A stretch of 64,000 nt of DNA from VAXT01 sp035318925 (lineage in GTDB: Bacteria; Actinomycetota; Thermoleophilia; Gaiellales; Gaiellaceae). Below the pieces are notes generated by a model. That model did not search any database, was not told the DNA's origin, and saw only the letters and a list, made by a program, of their open reading frames with translations. Below, piece by piece: positions 16,593 through 25,475 of the stretch. Every line of letters begins with the position of its first letter. Position 1 is the first letter of the stretch. The position numbers were made by a program, and so were the translations under genes. The stretch spans positions 1 to 64,000 of the forward strand of contig DATHDS010000032.1 of the NCBI GenBank assembly GCA_035318925.1. The letters are read 5' to 3'.

Positions 16593-17714
16593 GCCTCGCC
16601 CGGCGAGGACGTCGCCGTAGAGACCGGCGATCGCAGCCGTCGACCGGCGAAGGTCGTGAGCGTGCGCCACGTTTTGCCGCGCGGCCCGACCCTCCGCTGC
16701 AGTGAGGGTGGGATCGAGGAGCCGCTCGGCAAGCGCTGCGGCGAGCGCCGGCGGATCGGTGCTCGGTACGACGATCCCGCCGCCGTCGCGGAGTGCCTCC
16801 TGAGCCCCGGGCACGTCGGTCGTGACCACGCTACGGCCGCGCGCCATCGCCTCGAGCATGGCCAGGGACATGCCCTCGCGCCGTGAGGGGACGCAGACGA
16901 CGTCCGCCGCCGCGAGCCACTCGGCGACGTCGGTGCTGTGGCCGGCCAGTCGGACTCCCGGCACACGCTGCGCCTCGAGCGCCTCCTGGTCGGGCCCCTC
17001 TCCCACGAGCACGAGCTGCGCCTCGGGCACCCGCTCGAGCACCGCAGGCCAGCCCGCCAGCAGCAGAGTCTGGCCCTTCGCTTCGGAGAGTCGCCCAACG
17101 CAGACGACCAGCGGGCTTCCCGAGAGCCCGAGGCGCTCCCGCGCAGCCGCTCGGTCTCCCACGGATGCCTCGCGGAGCACTTCGATGTCGACGCCGTTCG
17201 GAACGACCCGCCAGTCGGCGTGCAAACCCCGCTCCTCTCCCCGCGAGCGCTCGCCATCGCTGACGCAGACGAGGACGTCGCTCCAGCGCGTTGCGAAGCG
17301 CTCCCAGGCCGCCGCGCCCCGTCCGATGCTGCCCTCGGCGGCGTCGAAGGACCAGCCGTGCGGCTGGAAGACGGTTGGCAGACGGCCGCGCAAGGCGAGC
17401 CGCCCCGCCAGGCCCGCCTTCGACGAGTGGAGGTGGACGACGTCCGGCTTCCAGGAGCGCACGATCGCGGCGAGCCGCAGCGTCTCCACAGGGACCGACG
17501 GCCCAGGCTCGCGCCGAACGTTCCAGCGGACATGCTCCGCAGCGGCTTCCCGCGCCGCGCCCGCGATGTCGCCTGCGGCCGGACAGGCGACCCCGACGCG
17601 CCAGCCGCGACCGACCTGGTCGGCCAGGAGGTCGCTCACGGAACGCGCGACGCCGCCGACGGTCGGCTGGGTGACGTGGAGGATGTCCAGGCGCTCGGGC
17701 GGGTCGGGGCTCAT
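16590..17714 (-). CDS. Family 4 glycosyltransferase
   Basis: A 374-residue GT-B enzyme: N-terminal LDILHVTQPTVGGVARSV and VVHLHSSKAGLAGRLAL, C-terminal VVCVGRLSEAKGQTLLLAG, QLVLVGEGPDQEAL, CVPSRREGMSLAMLEAMARG (the EX7E-like motif) and GVDIEVLR. It resembles GT4 proteins of capsule loci that add one sugar to the lipid-linked unit. The gene is divergent from the CpsB gene with a 59-base gap and convergent with the autokinase gene, sharing the palindromic element at its 3' end. Confidence 0.92.
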   Translation of the reverse strand: MSPDPPERLDILHVTQPTVGGVARSVSDLLADQVGRGWRVGVACPAAGDIAGAAREAAAEHVRWNVRREPGPSVPVETLRLAAIVRSWKPDVVHLHSSKAGLAGRLALRGRLPTVFQPHGWSFDAAEGSIGRGAAAWERFATRWSDVLVCVSDGERSRGEERGLHADWRVVPNGVDIEVLREASVGDRAAARERLGLSGSPLVVCVGRLSEAKGQTLLLAGWPAVLERVPEAQLVLVGEGPDQEALEAQRVPGVRLAGHSTDVAEWLAAADVVCVPSRREGMSLAMLEAMARGRSVVTTDVPGAQEALRDGGGIVVPSTDPPALAAALAERLLDPTLTAAEGRAARQNVAHAHDLRRSTAAIAGLYGDVLAGRG

Positions 17715-17773
17715 GCCGGTAAGCGATACGGCGGCCGCCGCGCCCAGCGCGCGAGGGAGATTAATGTGAGCGC

Positions 17774-18520
17774 GTGATCGACCTCCACGCTCACATTCTG
17801 CCCGGCATCGACGACGGCGCTCGAACCCTGGAGGAAGCCCGCGAGCTCGCCCGGCGGTCGGCTGCCGATGGTGTTCGGGCGATCGCCGCTACGCCTCACG
17901 TGCGGGCCGACTACCCGACGGGTGCCACGCAGATGGAGCAGGGCGTCGCGGCCCTCCGGGCGGATTTCGCCGCGGAGCTCATCCCCGTGGAGGTGCTGAC
18001 GGGCGGCGAGGTCGACCTCCAGGCCCTTGCCGACCTGCCGCCCGACGACCTGCGCCGGTTCACCCTGGCGGGCGGCAGCTACCTGCTGCTCGAGTTTCCG
18101 TATCGTGGCTGGCCCCTTGCGCTGGACACGGCGGTGCACGCGCTCTGCGCGGACGGGCTCACGCCCTTGCTCGGCCACCCGGAGCGCAATCCCGAGGTGC
18201 AGGATCGGCCCGACAGGATCGAAGCGCTGGTCGAGGCGGGCGCGCGCGTGCAGGTGACCGCGGCCTCGGTCGACGGGCGGCTCGACGAGGCGAGCCGGAG
18301 CACGGCGTTCCGGCTCCTCGAGCTCGGTCTCGTGCACGCGCTCGCGAGCGACGCGCACGGACGGGGGATCCGAGCTGCGGGACTCGCCACAGCCGTCCGT
18401 GCGATCGGAGACCGCGCCCTGGGCGACTACCTGACGAACGAGGCGCCTGCGGCGATCGTCGCCGGCGAGCCGCTCCCGGCGCGCACGCCGCGGCTCTCGC
18501 CCGGCACGGCCTCTTCCTGA
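17774..18520 (+). CDS. CpsB/YwqE-type tyrosine-protein phosphatase (PHP family)
   Basis: This Mn-dependent phosphatase dephosphorylates the capsule autokinase. The PHP motifs are clear: MIDLHAHILPGIDDGAR at residues 1-17, TPHVRADY (about 40), GGEVDL, GHPERNPEV (about 134-142) and the final metal site ASDAHGRGIR (about 192). At 248 residues it fits the family. GTG 17774 follows GGGAG. It forms the natural partner of the kinase encoded at 15128, from which it is separated only by a divergent glycosyltransferase gene. Confidence 0.92.
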   Translation: MIDLHAHILPGIDDGARTLEEARELARRSAADGVRAIAATPHVRADYPTGATQMEQGVAALRADFAAELIPVEVLTGGEVDLQALADLPPDDLRRFTLAGGSYLLLEFPYRGWPLALDTAVHALCADGLTPLLGHPERNPEVQDRPDRIEALVEAGARVQVTAASVDGRLDEASRSTAFRLLELGLVHALASDAHGRGIRAAGLATAVRAIGDRALGDYLTNEAPAAIVAGEPLPARTPRLSPGTASS

Positions 18521-18535
18521 CGTCGCCGGGGGTGC

Positions 18536-19534
18536 TCAGGCCTCGAGCGTCGACCCGAGCGCCGGCGTGGCGCGGACGTACTCGACGACGTCGCCGAGAA
18601 TCCGATCGAGATCGAGATCCGGCTGCCAGCCGATCGCCGCCTGAATCTTGTCGATCGACGGCTCGCGGTGGAGCGTGTCTTCGATCCCGACCTCGTACAC
18701 CTCGCCGTACGGGATGAAGACGAGCTCGGACTCGGACTGCGTCAGCGCTCGGATGCGCTCCGCGAGATCGACGATCCGAATCCCTCCGGTCGAGCCGACG
18801 TTGAAGATCTCGCCCGAGATCGATCGCTCGTCGATGAGCCCCTTCAGCGCGCGGATCGTGTCCGAGACATGGCAGAAGGAGCGCGTCTGCGTGCCGTCGC
18901 CATGGACCTCGATCGGCCGTCCCGAGAGCGCTCGCTGGACGAAGCGAGGAATCACCATCCCGTACTGGCCGCTCTGTCGGGGGCCGACCGTGTTGAAGAG
19001 ACGGGCGATGACGAAGTCGAGGCCTCGTTCTTGCTTGTAACCCAGGGCGAGGAACTCGTCCATCGCCTTCGAGTCCGCGTAGAGCCAGCGCTTCTGCGTC
19101 GTCGGGCCGTAGACGCGCCGGTCTTCTTCGGTGAGTGGCCGCGCCTCGCGGTGGTCGCCGTAGATCTCGGAGCTCGAGGCGATCAGCACGCGCTTCCCGA
19201 AGCGGTTGCAGTACTCGAGCACTGTCTCCGTGCCCTGGACGTTCGTGACCATCGTCAGCACCGGCTGCTCGACGATGAGCCGGACACCGACGGCTGCGGC
19301 GAGGTGGTACACGACGTCGCACTTGTGCACGAGCTCGCTGACAACGGCCGGCGCGAGCACCGAGTCGACCACGAGATGAAAGCCCTTCCGCTCCCGGAGG
19401 TGGAAGATATTGGCCTCCGAGCCCGTCGAGAGGTTGTCGAGGGCGAAGACCTCCCAACCCTCGTCGAGCAGCAGCTCGGACAAATGGGAGCCAATGAAGC
19501 CGGCGCCGCCCGTGACGAGAGCCTTCCCGCTCAC
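18536..19534 (-). CDS. NAD-dependent sugar epimerase/dehydratase (extended SDR)
   Basis: The 332-residue protein has the Rossmann start KALVTGGAGFIGSHLSELLL (residues 4-23), the serine segment IASSSEIYGDHREARPL, the catalytic YADSK (about 152-156) and RLFNTVGPRQSGQYGMVIP. This sequence type includes UDP-glucuronate decarboxylases and UDP-glucose 4-epimerases; the RLFNTVGPRQ context is compatible with both. It should make a nucleotide sugar for the adjacent polysaccharide enzymes. It is convergent with the CpsB gene (15-base gap). Confidence 0.88.
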   Translation of the reverse strand: MSGKALVTGGAGFIGSHLSELLLDEGWEVFALDNLSTGSEANIFHLRERKGFHLVVDSVLAPAVVSELVHKCDVVYHLAAAVGVRLIVEQPVLTMVTNVQGTETVLEYCNRFGKRVLIASSSEIYGDHREARPLTEEDRRVYGPTTQKRWLYADSKAMDEFLALGYKQERGLDFVIARLFNTVGPRQSGQYGMVIPRFVQRALSGRPIEVHGDGTQTRSFCHVSDTIRALKGLIDERSISGEIFNVGSTGGIRIVDLAERIRALTQSESELVFIPYGEVYEVGIEDTLHREPSIDKIQAAIGWQPDLDLDRILGDVVEYVRATPALGSTLEA

Positions 19535-19685
19535 CGGCGGCGAAGACTATAGGAGGCTGGCTAAACCGATTGCGTTCTGGGGCCGAAAGCGTTACCGAAT
19601 GACCCTTGCGGACCCGACATTCCACACGCACTATGAGTTTGAACCACCTAGGGGAACGGGTAAAACTCGGAGGGAAAGGAGACAC

Positions 19686-20075
19686 ATGGTTCGGGGGGCG
19701 GGCTTTGCGCTTGCCTCGTTGGCTCTAGCGCTGGTTCTCGCGGGACCGGCCGCTTCGGCGACGCGGCAGCAGACGTCACAGAGGATCTTCGCCGACCTGG
19801 CCGACAACGGCCGGCTCGACGGGCATTACACGCGCGCCCAGATCGATGGCGCGCTGCGTTCGCCGTCGCTCAAAGGCTATGAACACCCCGCGATTGCGCC
19901 TCCGGCCTCGAACCCCCCTTCTCGAGCGGTGCCGTCAGTCGTCACCGCTCGCGGCTCGATTCCCTTCAGCGGTCTCGACCTCGCGCTGCTCGGCGCCGTC
20001 GGAGGCCCGCTGCTTCTGCTCGGAGCAAGCCTGGGGCGCCTCGCGCACGTGAAGCCTGAAGCGGAGCTGAGGTAG
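19686..20075 (+). CDS. Small secreted or membrane-anchored hypothetical protein
   Basis: The ATG at 19686 follows AAAGGAG at the proper distance, which decides the start; the frame is open upstream. The 129 residues include a signal peptide (GFALASLALALVLAGPAASA), a polar middle with QRIFADLADNGRLDGHYTRAQIDGAL, a Pro/Ser-rich linker and a C-terminal hydrophobic segment LDLALLGAVGGPLLLLGASLG followed by a charged tail. This layout suggests an exported domain anchored by its C terminus. No family is recognised. It is followed by the initiating phosphosugar transferase 29 bases later, so a role in the same surface process is likely. The 150 bases before it contain no gene and look like a leader, but no known riboswitch fold could be assigned. 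Confidence 0.72.
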   Translation: MVRGAGFALASLALALVLAGPAASATRQQTSQRIFADLADNGRLDGHYTRAQIDGALRSPSLKGYEHPAIAPPASNPPSRAVPSVVTARGSIPFSGLDLALLGAVGGPLLLLGASLGRLAHVKPEAELR

Positions 20076-20104
20076 TTGCCCCGCCTGCGGCGGAGAAGGC
20101 GCTG

Positions 20105-21601
20105 ATGGCCGACCGGGCAGTCCGCTCGACGATCACCGACGCGCCGAGCGCCCTCGGCACCCTGCGCCGCCGCGCGCAAGGCCTCACGGGGATCGGCGTC
20201 CGTCCCGGGCGTGCGTGGTCGGTCGCACGGTTCTCTCTCGATACGACGATGCTCGTCACCGCGGGCGTCGCCGCGACGCTCGGGTCGAGCGCGGTCAACG
20301 TCCCCGCGCCGTCGGCGCTCTGGCTCTCTGTGTTCACGGCGTTCGTCCTTGCCTTCTGCGGCGCGCGCGGTATGTACGGCACGCGCCTGCACTACGAGTT
20401 GCTCGAGGACCTCCGGGTCGTTCTCATCGCGACGTCGCTTGCGGCGATGGCCGTGCTCTCCCTGCGTGAGCTCATCTCGGCGCCGCCCGATCTGTCCGCC
20501 CAGGTGATCCGGACCTGGGCCTTCGCGACTGCCTACGTGGCCGCCGGGCGCATCGCCCTGAGCTGGTCGCGCGCACAGGCCTACCGGCACGGCGAATCGG
20601 TTCGGCCGACCCTGATCATCGGCGCCGGCAGGATCGGCCGCCTGGCCGCGAAGAGGCTGCTCGCTCACCCTCAGCTCGGGCTCAAGCCGATCGGCTTTCT
20701 CGACAAGGACCCAATGGCCAGCGAGGACGATTCGCTGCCGCTTCCCGTCCTCGGTGCGAGCTGGGACCTCGACCGGGTGGTCTCCCAGCACAAGGTCGAG
20801 CAGGTGATCGTCACCTTCTCGCGGGCGCCGCACGAGGTGATGCTCCGGCTCATCAGGCGCTGCGACGAGCTCGGCGTCCACGTCGCGTTCGTCCCGCGCC
20901 TCTTCGAATCCGTCACGAGCCGGCTCACCGTCGAGCATCTCGGGGGCCTCCCGCTGCTGTCGGCCCGGCCCGTGAATCCGAAGGGCGTCCAGTTCGCGAT
21001 CAAGTACACGGCCGACCGCCTCGTCGCGGGCGTGGCGCTGCTGATCGCAGTGCCGGTGATGCTCCCGGCCGCGCTCGCGATCCTGCTCACGCTTGGACGG
21101 CCGCTCTTCTTCCGACAGGTCCGCGTCGGGCGCGACGGGCGCACGTTCGAGATGCTCAAGTTCAGGACGATGAGGCCCGTGGTCGAGGCCGAGCTCGGAG
21201 CTGAGGCCCTCGAGCTGCCCCCCGACACCGCGCCCGGCGGCGTCGAGGGCGGCGACCGGCGTACGCGTCTAGGCACGTTCCTGCGCCGTACCTCGCTCGA
21301 CGAGCTCCCGCAGCTGATCAACGTCCTCAAGGGCCAGATGAGCCTGATCGGCCCCCGGCCGGAGCGTCCTGAGTTCGTCGGCCGCTTCGAGGGCAGCGTC
21401 TACCGCTACGGCGATCGGCTTCGGGTCAAGTCCGGGATCACGGGCTGGGCGCAGGTGAACGGCCTCCGCGGCAAGACGTCGCTGTCCGACCGGGTCGAGT
21501 GGGACAACTACTACATCGAGAACTGGTCGCTCTGGCTCGATCTCAAGGTGCTCCTCTTGACCGTGCTCGCCGTCGCGCATTCCCCCCGACACGTCGAATA
21601 A
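20105..21601 (+). CDS. Polyprenyl glycosylphosphotransferase (WbaP/WcaJ-type initiator)
   Basis: This 498-residue membrane enzyme starts repeat-unit synthesis by transferring a sugar-1-phosphate to undecaprenyl phosphate. N-terminal hydrophobic helices (about 40-150) precede a CoA-binding-like Rossmann region (LIIGAGRIGRLAAKRLL, about 172-188); a further helix (LVAGVALLIAVPVMLPAALA) leads into the catalytic domain with FFRQVRVGRDGRTFEMLKFR, TMRP, DELPQLINVLKGQMSLIGPR and GITGWAQVNGLRG. These are the signature blocks of the bacterial sugar transferase family. It is the last gene of the polysaccharide locus before clpC. Confidence 0.94.
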   Translation: MADRAVRSTITDAPSALGTLRRRAQGLTGIGVRPGRAWSVARFSLDTTMLVTAGVAATLGSSAVNVPAPSALWLSVFTAFVLAFCGARGMYGTRLHYELLEDLRVVLIATSLAAMAVLSLRELISAPPDLSAQVIRTWAFATAYVAAGRIALSWSRAQAYRHGESVRPTLIIGAGRIGRLAAKRLLAHPQLGLKPIGFLDKDPMASEDDSLPLPVLGASWDLDRVVSQHKVEQVIVTFSRAPHEVMLRLIRRCDELGVHVAFVPRLFESVTSRLTVEHLGGLPLLSARPVNPKGVQFAIKYTADRLVAGVALLIAVPVMLPAALAILLTLGRPLFFRQVRVGRDGRTFEMLKFRTMRPVVEAELGAEALELPPDTAPGGVEGGDRRTRLGTFLRRTSLDELPQLINVLKGQMSLIGPRPERPEFVGRFEGSVYRYGDRLRVKSGITGWAQVNGLRGKTSLSDRVEWDNYYIENWSLWLDLKVLLLTVLAVAHSPRHVE

Positions 21602-21653
21602 AGGCACGGATAACGAGGGTCGGCGGATCGACGTGCTCGCCCTTGCAGCTTCG

Positions 21654-21791
21654 TTAAGGGGCGGCGCGTGTGAGTAGGACGCCGGCGGCCAGGAATGTGA
21701 GTAATGCTGGGGCGGCGGCAACGCCGAATGACAGCGATGCGAGAACGCTTTCGCCGAGCACGAACAGCACCAGTGCGTAGAGCCTGCTCAC
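21654..21791 (-). CDS. 45-residue small membrane protein
   Basis: GTG at 21791 is preceded by AAGGGGAA, and the frame ends TAA at 21654. The product starts MSRLYALVLFVLGESVLA and continues LSFGVAAAPALLTFLAAGVLL, giving two short hydrophobic helices with a TRAAP tail. Composition and ribosome-binding site support translation. No family is recognised. It lies between the phosphosugar transferase gene and clpC on the opposite strand, upstream of the inverted repeats that precede clpC, so it may share their control. Confidence 0.6.
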   Translation of the reverse strand: MSRLYALVLFVLGESVLASLSFGVAAAPALLTFLAAGVLLTRAAP

Positions 21792-21820
21792 TTCCCCTTC
21801 CCCCGTAAAACCCGCTCTTA

Positions 21821-21847
21821 GCGTAAGTGGTTACGCGTCGTACGTAA
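21821..21847. promoter_or_regulatory. Overlapping inverted repeats upstream of clpC, operator-like
   Basis: GCGTAA-GTGG-TTACGC at 21821-21836 is a perfect inverted repeat, and TTACG-N7-CGTAA at 21831-21847 overlaps it. They sit about 115-140 bases before the clpC start and 30 bases before the divergent small membrane-protein gene. This is a typical setting for a repressor or activator site of a heat-shock/protease gene; the regulator is unknown and the match to ClgR, HspR or CtsR sites is not evident. Confidence 0.45.
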
Positions 21848-21960
21848 AGCCTTTGTGAATCCGGGTCGATAGCCCTTGTGGGCCTTCGGTGGCGCCCGAG
21901 GCGTCGGCTAGGATGAGGCTCCGTTTCGTCGTTCGACCTTGTTGGGAGCGGTCACCCGGT

Positions 21961-24495
21961 TTGTTCGAAAGATTCACAGAGAGAGCGCGTCAAGTAGTCG
22001 TCCTCGCACAGGACGAGGCCAGGGCGCTCAAGCACAACTACATCGGCACCGAGCACATCCTGCTCGGGCTCCTTCGCGAGGAGGAGGGGCTCGCAGCGCG
22101 CGTGCTCGAGTCGCTCGACATCACCGTCGAGGAGGTGCGCGCGCAGATCGCCCGCATCGTCGGCCAGGGCGACGAGGTGACGACCGGACAGATTCCGTTC
22201 ACGCCGCGTGCGAAGAAGGTGCTCGAGCTCGCGCTGCGCGAAGCGCTCTCGCTGGGTCACAACTACATCGGCACCGAGCACATCCTGCTCGGGCTCGTGC
22301 GCGAGAACGAGGGCGTCGCCGCGCGGATCCTGCTCGACTTCGACGCCGACGCGGAGAAGATCCGCAACGAGATCATCCGCATGCTCTCCGGCCCCGGCCG
22401 CCGCCAGCAGGGCGGAGGCACGGCTCCGGGCGAGAAGACGAAGAGCTCGAAGCTCCTCGACCAGTTCGGCCGCAACCTGACGCGCCAGTCGGCCGAGGGC
22501 AAGCTCGACCCCGTCGTCGGCCGCGCGACCGAGATCGAGCGCGTGATGCAGATCCTGTCGCGCCGCACGAAGAACAACCCCGTCCTGATCGGTGAGCCCG
22601 GCGTCGGCAAGACGGCCGTCGTCGAGGGCCTGGCTGCACGCATCGCCACCAACCAGGTGCCCGAGCTGCTCAAGAACAAGCAGATCTACACGCTCGACCT
22701 CGCCGCCCTCGTCGCCGGCTCCAAGTACCGCGGCGAGTTCGAGGAGCGCCTGAAGAAGGTCATGAAGGAGATCATGCAGCGGGGCGACATCATCCTCTTC
22801 ATCGACGAGCTCCATAACCTCGTCGGCGCGGGCGCGGCCGAGGGCGCGATCGACGCAGCCTCGATCCTGAAGCCGGCTCTGGCGCGTGGCGAGCTCCAGA
22901 CGATCGGCGCGACGACGCTCGACGAGTACCGCAAGTACCTCGAGCGCGACGCGGCGCTCGAGCGGCGCTTCCAGCAGATTCGCGTCGACGAGCCGTCGGT
23001 GGACGATACGGTCGAGATCCTGCGCGGCCTGCGCGATCGCTACGAGGCGCACCACCGCTGCAAGATCTCCGACGACGCTTTGCGTGCGGCCGCAATCCTC
23101 GCCGACCGTTACATCCAGGATCGTCACCTGCCCGACAAGGCGATCGACCTCGTCGACGAGGCCGCCTCGCGCATGCGCATCAAGAACATGACCGCGCCGC
23201 CGCGCTACCGGGAGCTCGAGGACGAGATCACGAAGGTCCGCGGCGAGAAGGAAGACGCGATCGAGGCCCAGGAGTTCGAGAAGGCGGCATCGCTCCGCGA
23301 CAAGGAGCGGAAGCTGACGCAGAAGAAGCGCGAGCTCGAGGAGAGCTGGCACGCCGAGGAAGGCGTCGACCAGCCGCAGATCGGCGAGGAGGAGATCGCG
23401 GACATCGTCTCGATGTGGACGGGCATCCCGGTCTTCAAGCTGACCGAGGCCGAGTCGCAGAAGCTGATCCGCATGGAGGACGAGCTCCACAAGCGCGTCG
23501 TCGGCCAGGAGGAAGCAATCGTCGCCGTCTCCAAGTCGATCCGCCGCGCGCGGGCGGGAATCAAGGATCCCAAGCGCCCCACCGGCTCGTTCATTTTCCT
23601 CGGCCCGTCAGGCGTCGGGAAGACCGAGCTGGCGCGAACGCTCGCCGAGTTCCTGTTCGGCGACGAGGACATGATGATCCAGGTCGACATGTCGGAGTAC
23701 ATGGAGAAGCACTCCGTATCCCGGCTCGTCGGCTCGCCACCGGGCTACATCGGCTACGACGAAGGCGGCCAGCTGACCGAGGCCGTGCGCCGCAAGCCGT
23801 ACTCGGTCGTCCTCCTCGACGAGATCGAGAAAGCGCACCCGGACGTCTTCAACATCCTGCTCCAGATCCTCGAGGACGGGAAGCTGACCGACGCGCAGGG
23901 TCGCAAGGTCGACTTCCGCAACACGATCGTGATCATGACGTCGAACATCGGCGCGGCTTCCATCTCCAAGAACCAGTCACTCGGTTTCTCGATCGGCGAC
24001 GACTCCGGGCTCTCGTACGACGACATGAAAGAGCGCGTCATGAGCGAGCTCAAGAAGGTCTTCCGGCCCGAGCTCCTGAACCGAATCGACGAGGTGATCG
24101 TCTTCCACAAGCTGGCGAAGGAAGAGATCAAGGTCATCGTCGGGCTGATGATGCAGCGGCTGCGCGACCAGATGGGGCAGCACGCCGCGGAGATATCGCT
24201 GACCGACGAGGCGACGGAGCTGCTCGTCGAGAAGGGCTACGACGCGACGATGGGCGCCCGCCCGCTGCGCCGGGCGATCCAGCGCTTCATCGAGGATCCG
24301 CTCGCCGATTTCGTCCTCGGCCGCGAGCTAAAGCCCGGCGTTACGATCCTGGTCGACAAGAAGCCCGACACCGAAGACGAGGTCGAGCTGACGCTCATCC
24401 CGGGCGTACCTCCCGAGGAGCCCGAGAAGGTCACCGTTCCGCCCGAGGAGCCGGCCGCCGAAGGCGACGATGGCTCCTCGCACGAAGAGGACTGA
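21961..24495 (+). CDS. clpC: ATP-dependent Clp protease ATP-binding subunit ClpC
   Basis: This AAA+ unfoldase feeds substrates to the ClpP peptidase. TTG 21961 gives the standard N terminus MFERFTERARQ; a frame-compatible upstream extension is not conserved. Domains in order: double Clp N repeat (1-148), AAA1 with GEPGVGKTAVVEG (about 211) and DEL Walker B, UVR middle domain around 425-460 (EAQEFEKAASLRDKERKL), AAA2 with GPSGVGKTELARTL (about 548), D2-small domain with GARPLRRAIQRFIEDPLADF and a polar acidic tail. Length 844 matches actinobacterial and Bacillus ClpC. Its N-domain is duplicated as a separate membrane-anchored protein at 2921. Confidence 0.97.
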   Translation: MFERFTERARQVVVLAQDEARALKHNYIGTEHILLGLLREEEGLAARVLESLDITVEEVRAQIARIVGQGDEVTTGQIPFTPRAKKVLELALREALSLGHNYIGTEHILLGLVRENEGVAARILLDFDADAEKIRNEIIRMLSGPGRRQQGGGTAPGEKTKSSKLLDQFGRNLTRQSAEGKLDPVVGRATEIERVMQILSRRTKNNPVLIGEPGVGKTAVVEGLAARIATNQVPELLKNKQIYTLDLAALVAGSKYRGEFEERLKKVMKEIMQRGDIILFIDELHNLVGAGAAEGAIDAASILKPALARGELQTIGATTLDEYRKYLERDAALERRFQQIRVDEPSVDDTVEILRGLRDRYEAHHRCKISDDALRAAAILADRYIQDRHLPDKAIDLVDEAASRMRIKNMTAPPRYRELEDEITKVRGEKEDAIEAQEFEKAASLRDKERKLTQKKRELEESWHAEEGVDQPQIGEEEIADIVSMWTGIPVFKLTEAESQKLIRMEDELHKRVVGQEEAIVAVSKSIRRARAGIKDPKRPTGSFIFLGPSGVGKTELARTLAEFLFGDEDMMIQVDMSEYMEKHSVSRLVGSPPGYIGYDEGGQLTEAVRRKPYSVVLLDEIEKAHPDVFNILLQILEDGKLTDAQGRKVDFRNTIVIMTSNIGAASISKNQSLGFSIGDDSGLSYDDMKERVMSELKKVFRPELLNRIDEVIVFHKLAKEEIKVIVGLMMQRLRDQMGQHAAEISLTDEATELLVEKGYDATMGARPLRRAIQRFIEDPLADFVLGRELKPGVTILVDKKPDTEDEVELTLIPGVPPEEPEKVTVPPEEPAAEGDDGSSHEED

Positions 24496-24543
24496 GACCG
24501 ACGACCTGATCAACGCGTTGCCACCGGCGTCGGGCTCGTCGCA

Positions 24544-24561
24544 CCGCACGTTCACGTGCGG
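24544..24561. terminator. Hairpin between convergent clpC and SPFH genes
   Basis: CCGCACG at 24544-24550 pairs perfectly with CGTGCGG at 24555-24561 across a TTCA loop, in the 81-base gap between two convergent genes. There is no long T-run, so termination is plausible but not proved. Confidence 0.45.
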
Positions 24562-24576
24562 CACGGTGCCGCCGGC

Positions 24577-25467
24577 TTAACTCTCGGAGCTCGGCTTCTT
24601 GTCACCGCCCGGCAGCGCGTCCCCGATCTTGCCGAGAGCGCTCGCGAACTCGCTCGGGATGATCCAGAGCTTGTTCGACTCGCCCTGGGCGATCTGCGGG
24701 AGCATCTGGAGGTACTGGTAGGCGAGCAGCTTCGGGTCGGCGTCGCCCTCGTGGATCGCCTTGAAGACCGTGCCGATCGCCTGCGCCTGGCCCTCGGCGC
24801 CGAGAATCGTCGCTTGCCGCAGTCCCTCGGCCCTCAGGATTGCGCTCTGCTTTGAGCCCTCGGCCTCCAGGATCTGTGACTGCTTCACGCCCTCGGCGTT
24901 CAGGATCGCCGCGCGCTTGTCGCGCTCGGCGCGCATCTGCTTCTCCATCGACTCCTGGATCGAACCCGGCGGGTCGATCGCCTTCAGCTCGACGCGGTTG
25001 ACGCGGATGCCCCACTTGCCGGTCGCCTCGTCGAGCACGCCGCGCAGCTGCTGGTTGATCTGGTCGCGTGAGGTCAGCGTCGCCTCGAGGTCGAGCCCGC
25101 CGATCACGTTCCGGAGGGTCGTCACGGTTAGCTGCTCGATCCCCTGGATGAAGTTCGCGATCTCGTAGGTGGCCGCCTTCGGCTCGGTGACCTGGAAGTA
25201 GATGACCGTGTCGATGCTGACGACGACGTTGTCCTCGGTGATGACCGGCTGGGGTGCGAACGAGACGACCTGCTCGCGGAGGTCGACCATCTCCCTGACC
25301 CGGTCGACGAACGGGACGACGATCGCGAGGCCGGCGTTCAGGGTGCGCGAGTAGCGCCCGAACCGCTCGACGACTCCCGCGCGGGCCTGCGGCACGATCC
25401 GGATCGTCCGCGCGAGCACGACGAGCACGAAGAGTGCGATGACTAGGAGAACGATCAACTCGGCCAC
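24577..25467 (-). CDS. SPFH/band-7 (stomatin-like) membrane scaffold protein
   Basis: GTG 25467, preceded by TAGGAGG, gives 296 residues. One N-terminal membrane segment (ELIVLLVIALFVLVVLA) is followed by the SPFH domain: RIVPQARAGVVERFGRY, VITEDNVVVSIDTVIYFQV and NVIGGLDLEATLTSRDQIN, then the coiled-coil flotillin-like repeats EGVKQSQILEAEGSKQSAIL with LRAEGLRQATILGAEGQAQA. It should form oligomeric membrane microdomain scaffolds. The NfeD gene directly upstream is the usual partner of bacterial stomatins. Confidence 0.93.
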   Translation of the reverse strand: MAELIVLLVIALFVLVVLARTIRIVPQARAGVVERFGRYSRTLNAGLAIVVPFVDRVREMVDLREQVVSFAPQPVITEDNVVVSIDTVIYFQVTEPKAATYEIANFIQGIEQLTVTTLRNVIGGLDLEATLTSRDQINQQLRGVLDEATGKWGIRVNRVELKAIDPPGSIQESMEKQMRAERDKRAAILNAEGVKQSQILEAEGSKQSAILRAEGLRQATILGAEGQAQAIGTVFKAIHEGDADPKLLAYQYLQMLPQIAQGESNKLWIIPSEFASALGKIGDALPGGDKKPSSES

Positions 25468-25475
25468 GTGACCTC

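Noticed and set aside
19535..19685. Possible riboswitch (cyclic-di-AMP or cyclic-di-GMP type) upstream of the secreted protein gene
   Set aside because: Short matches to riboswitch-like strings (GGGGAACGGG, GCTAAACC) do not form the required stems; left as an unexplained leader.
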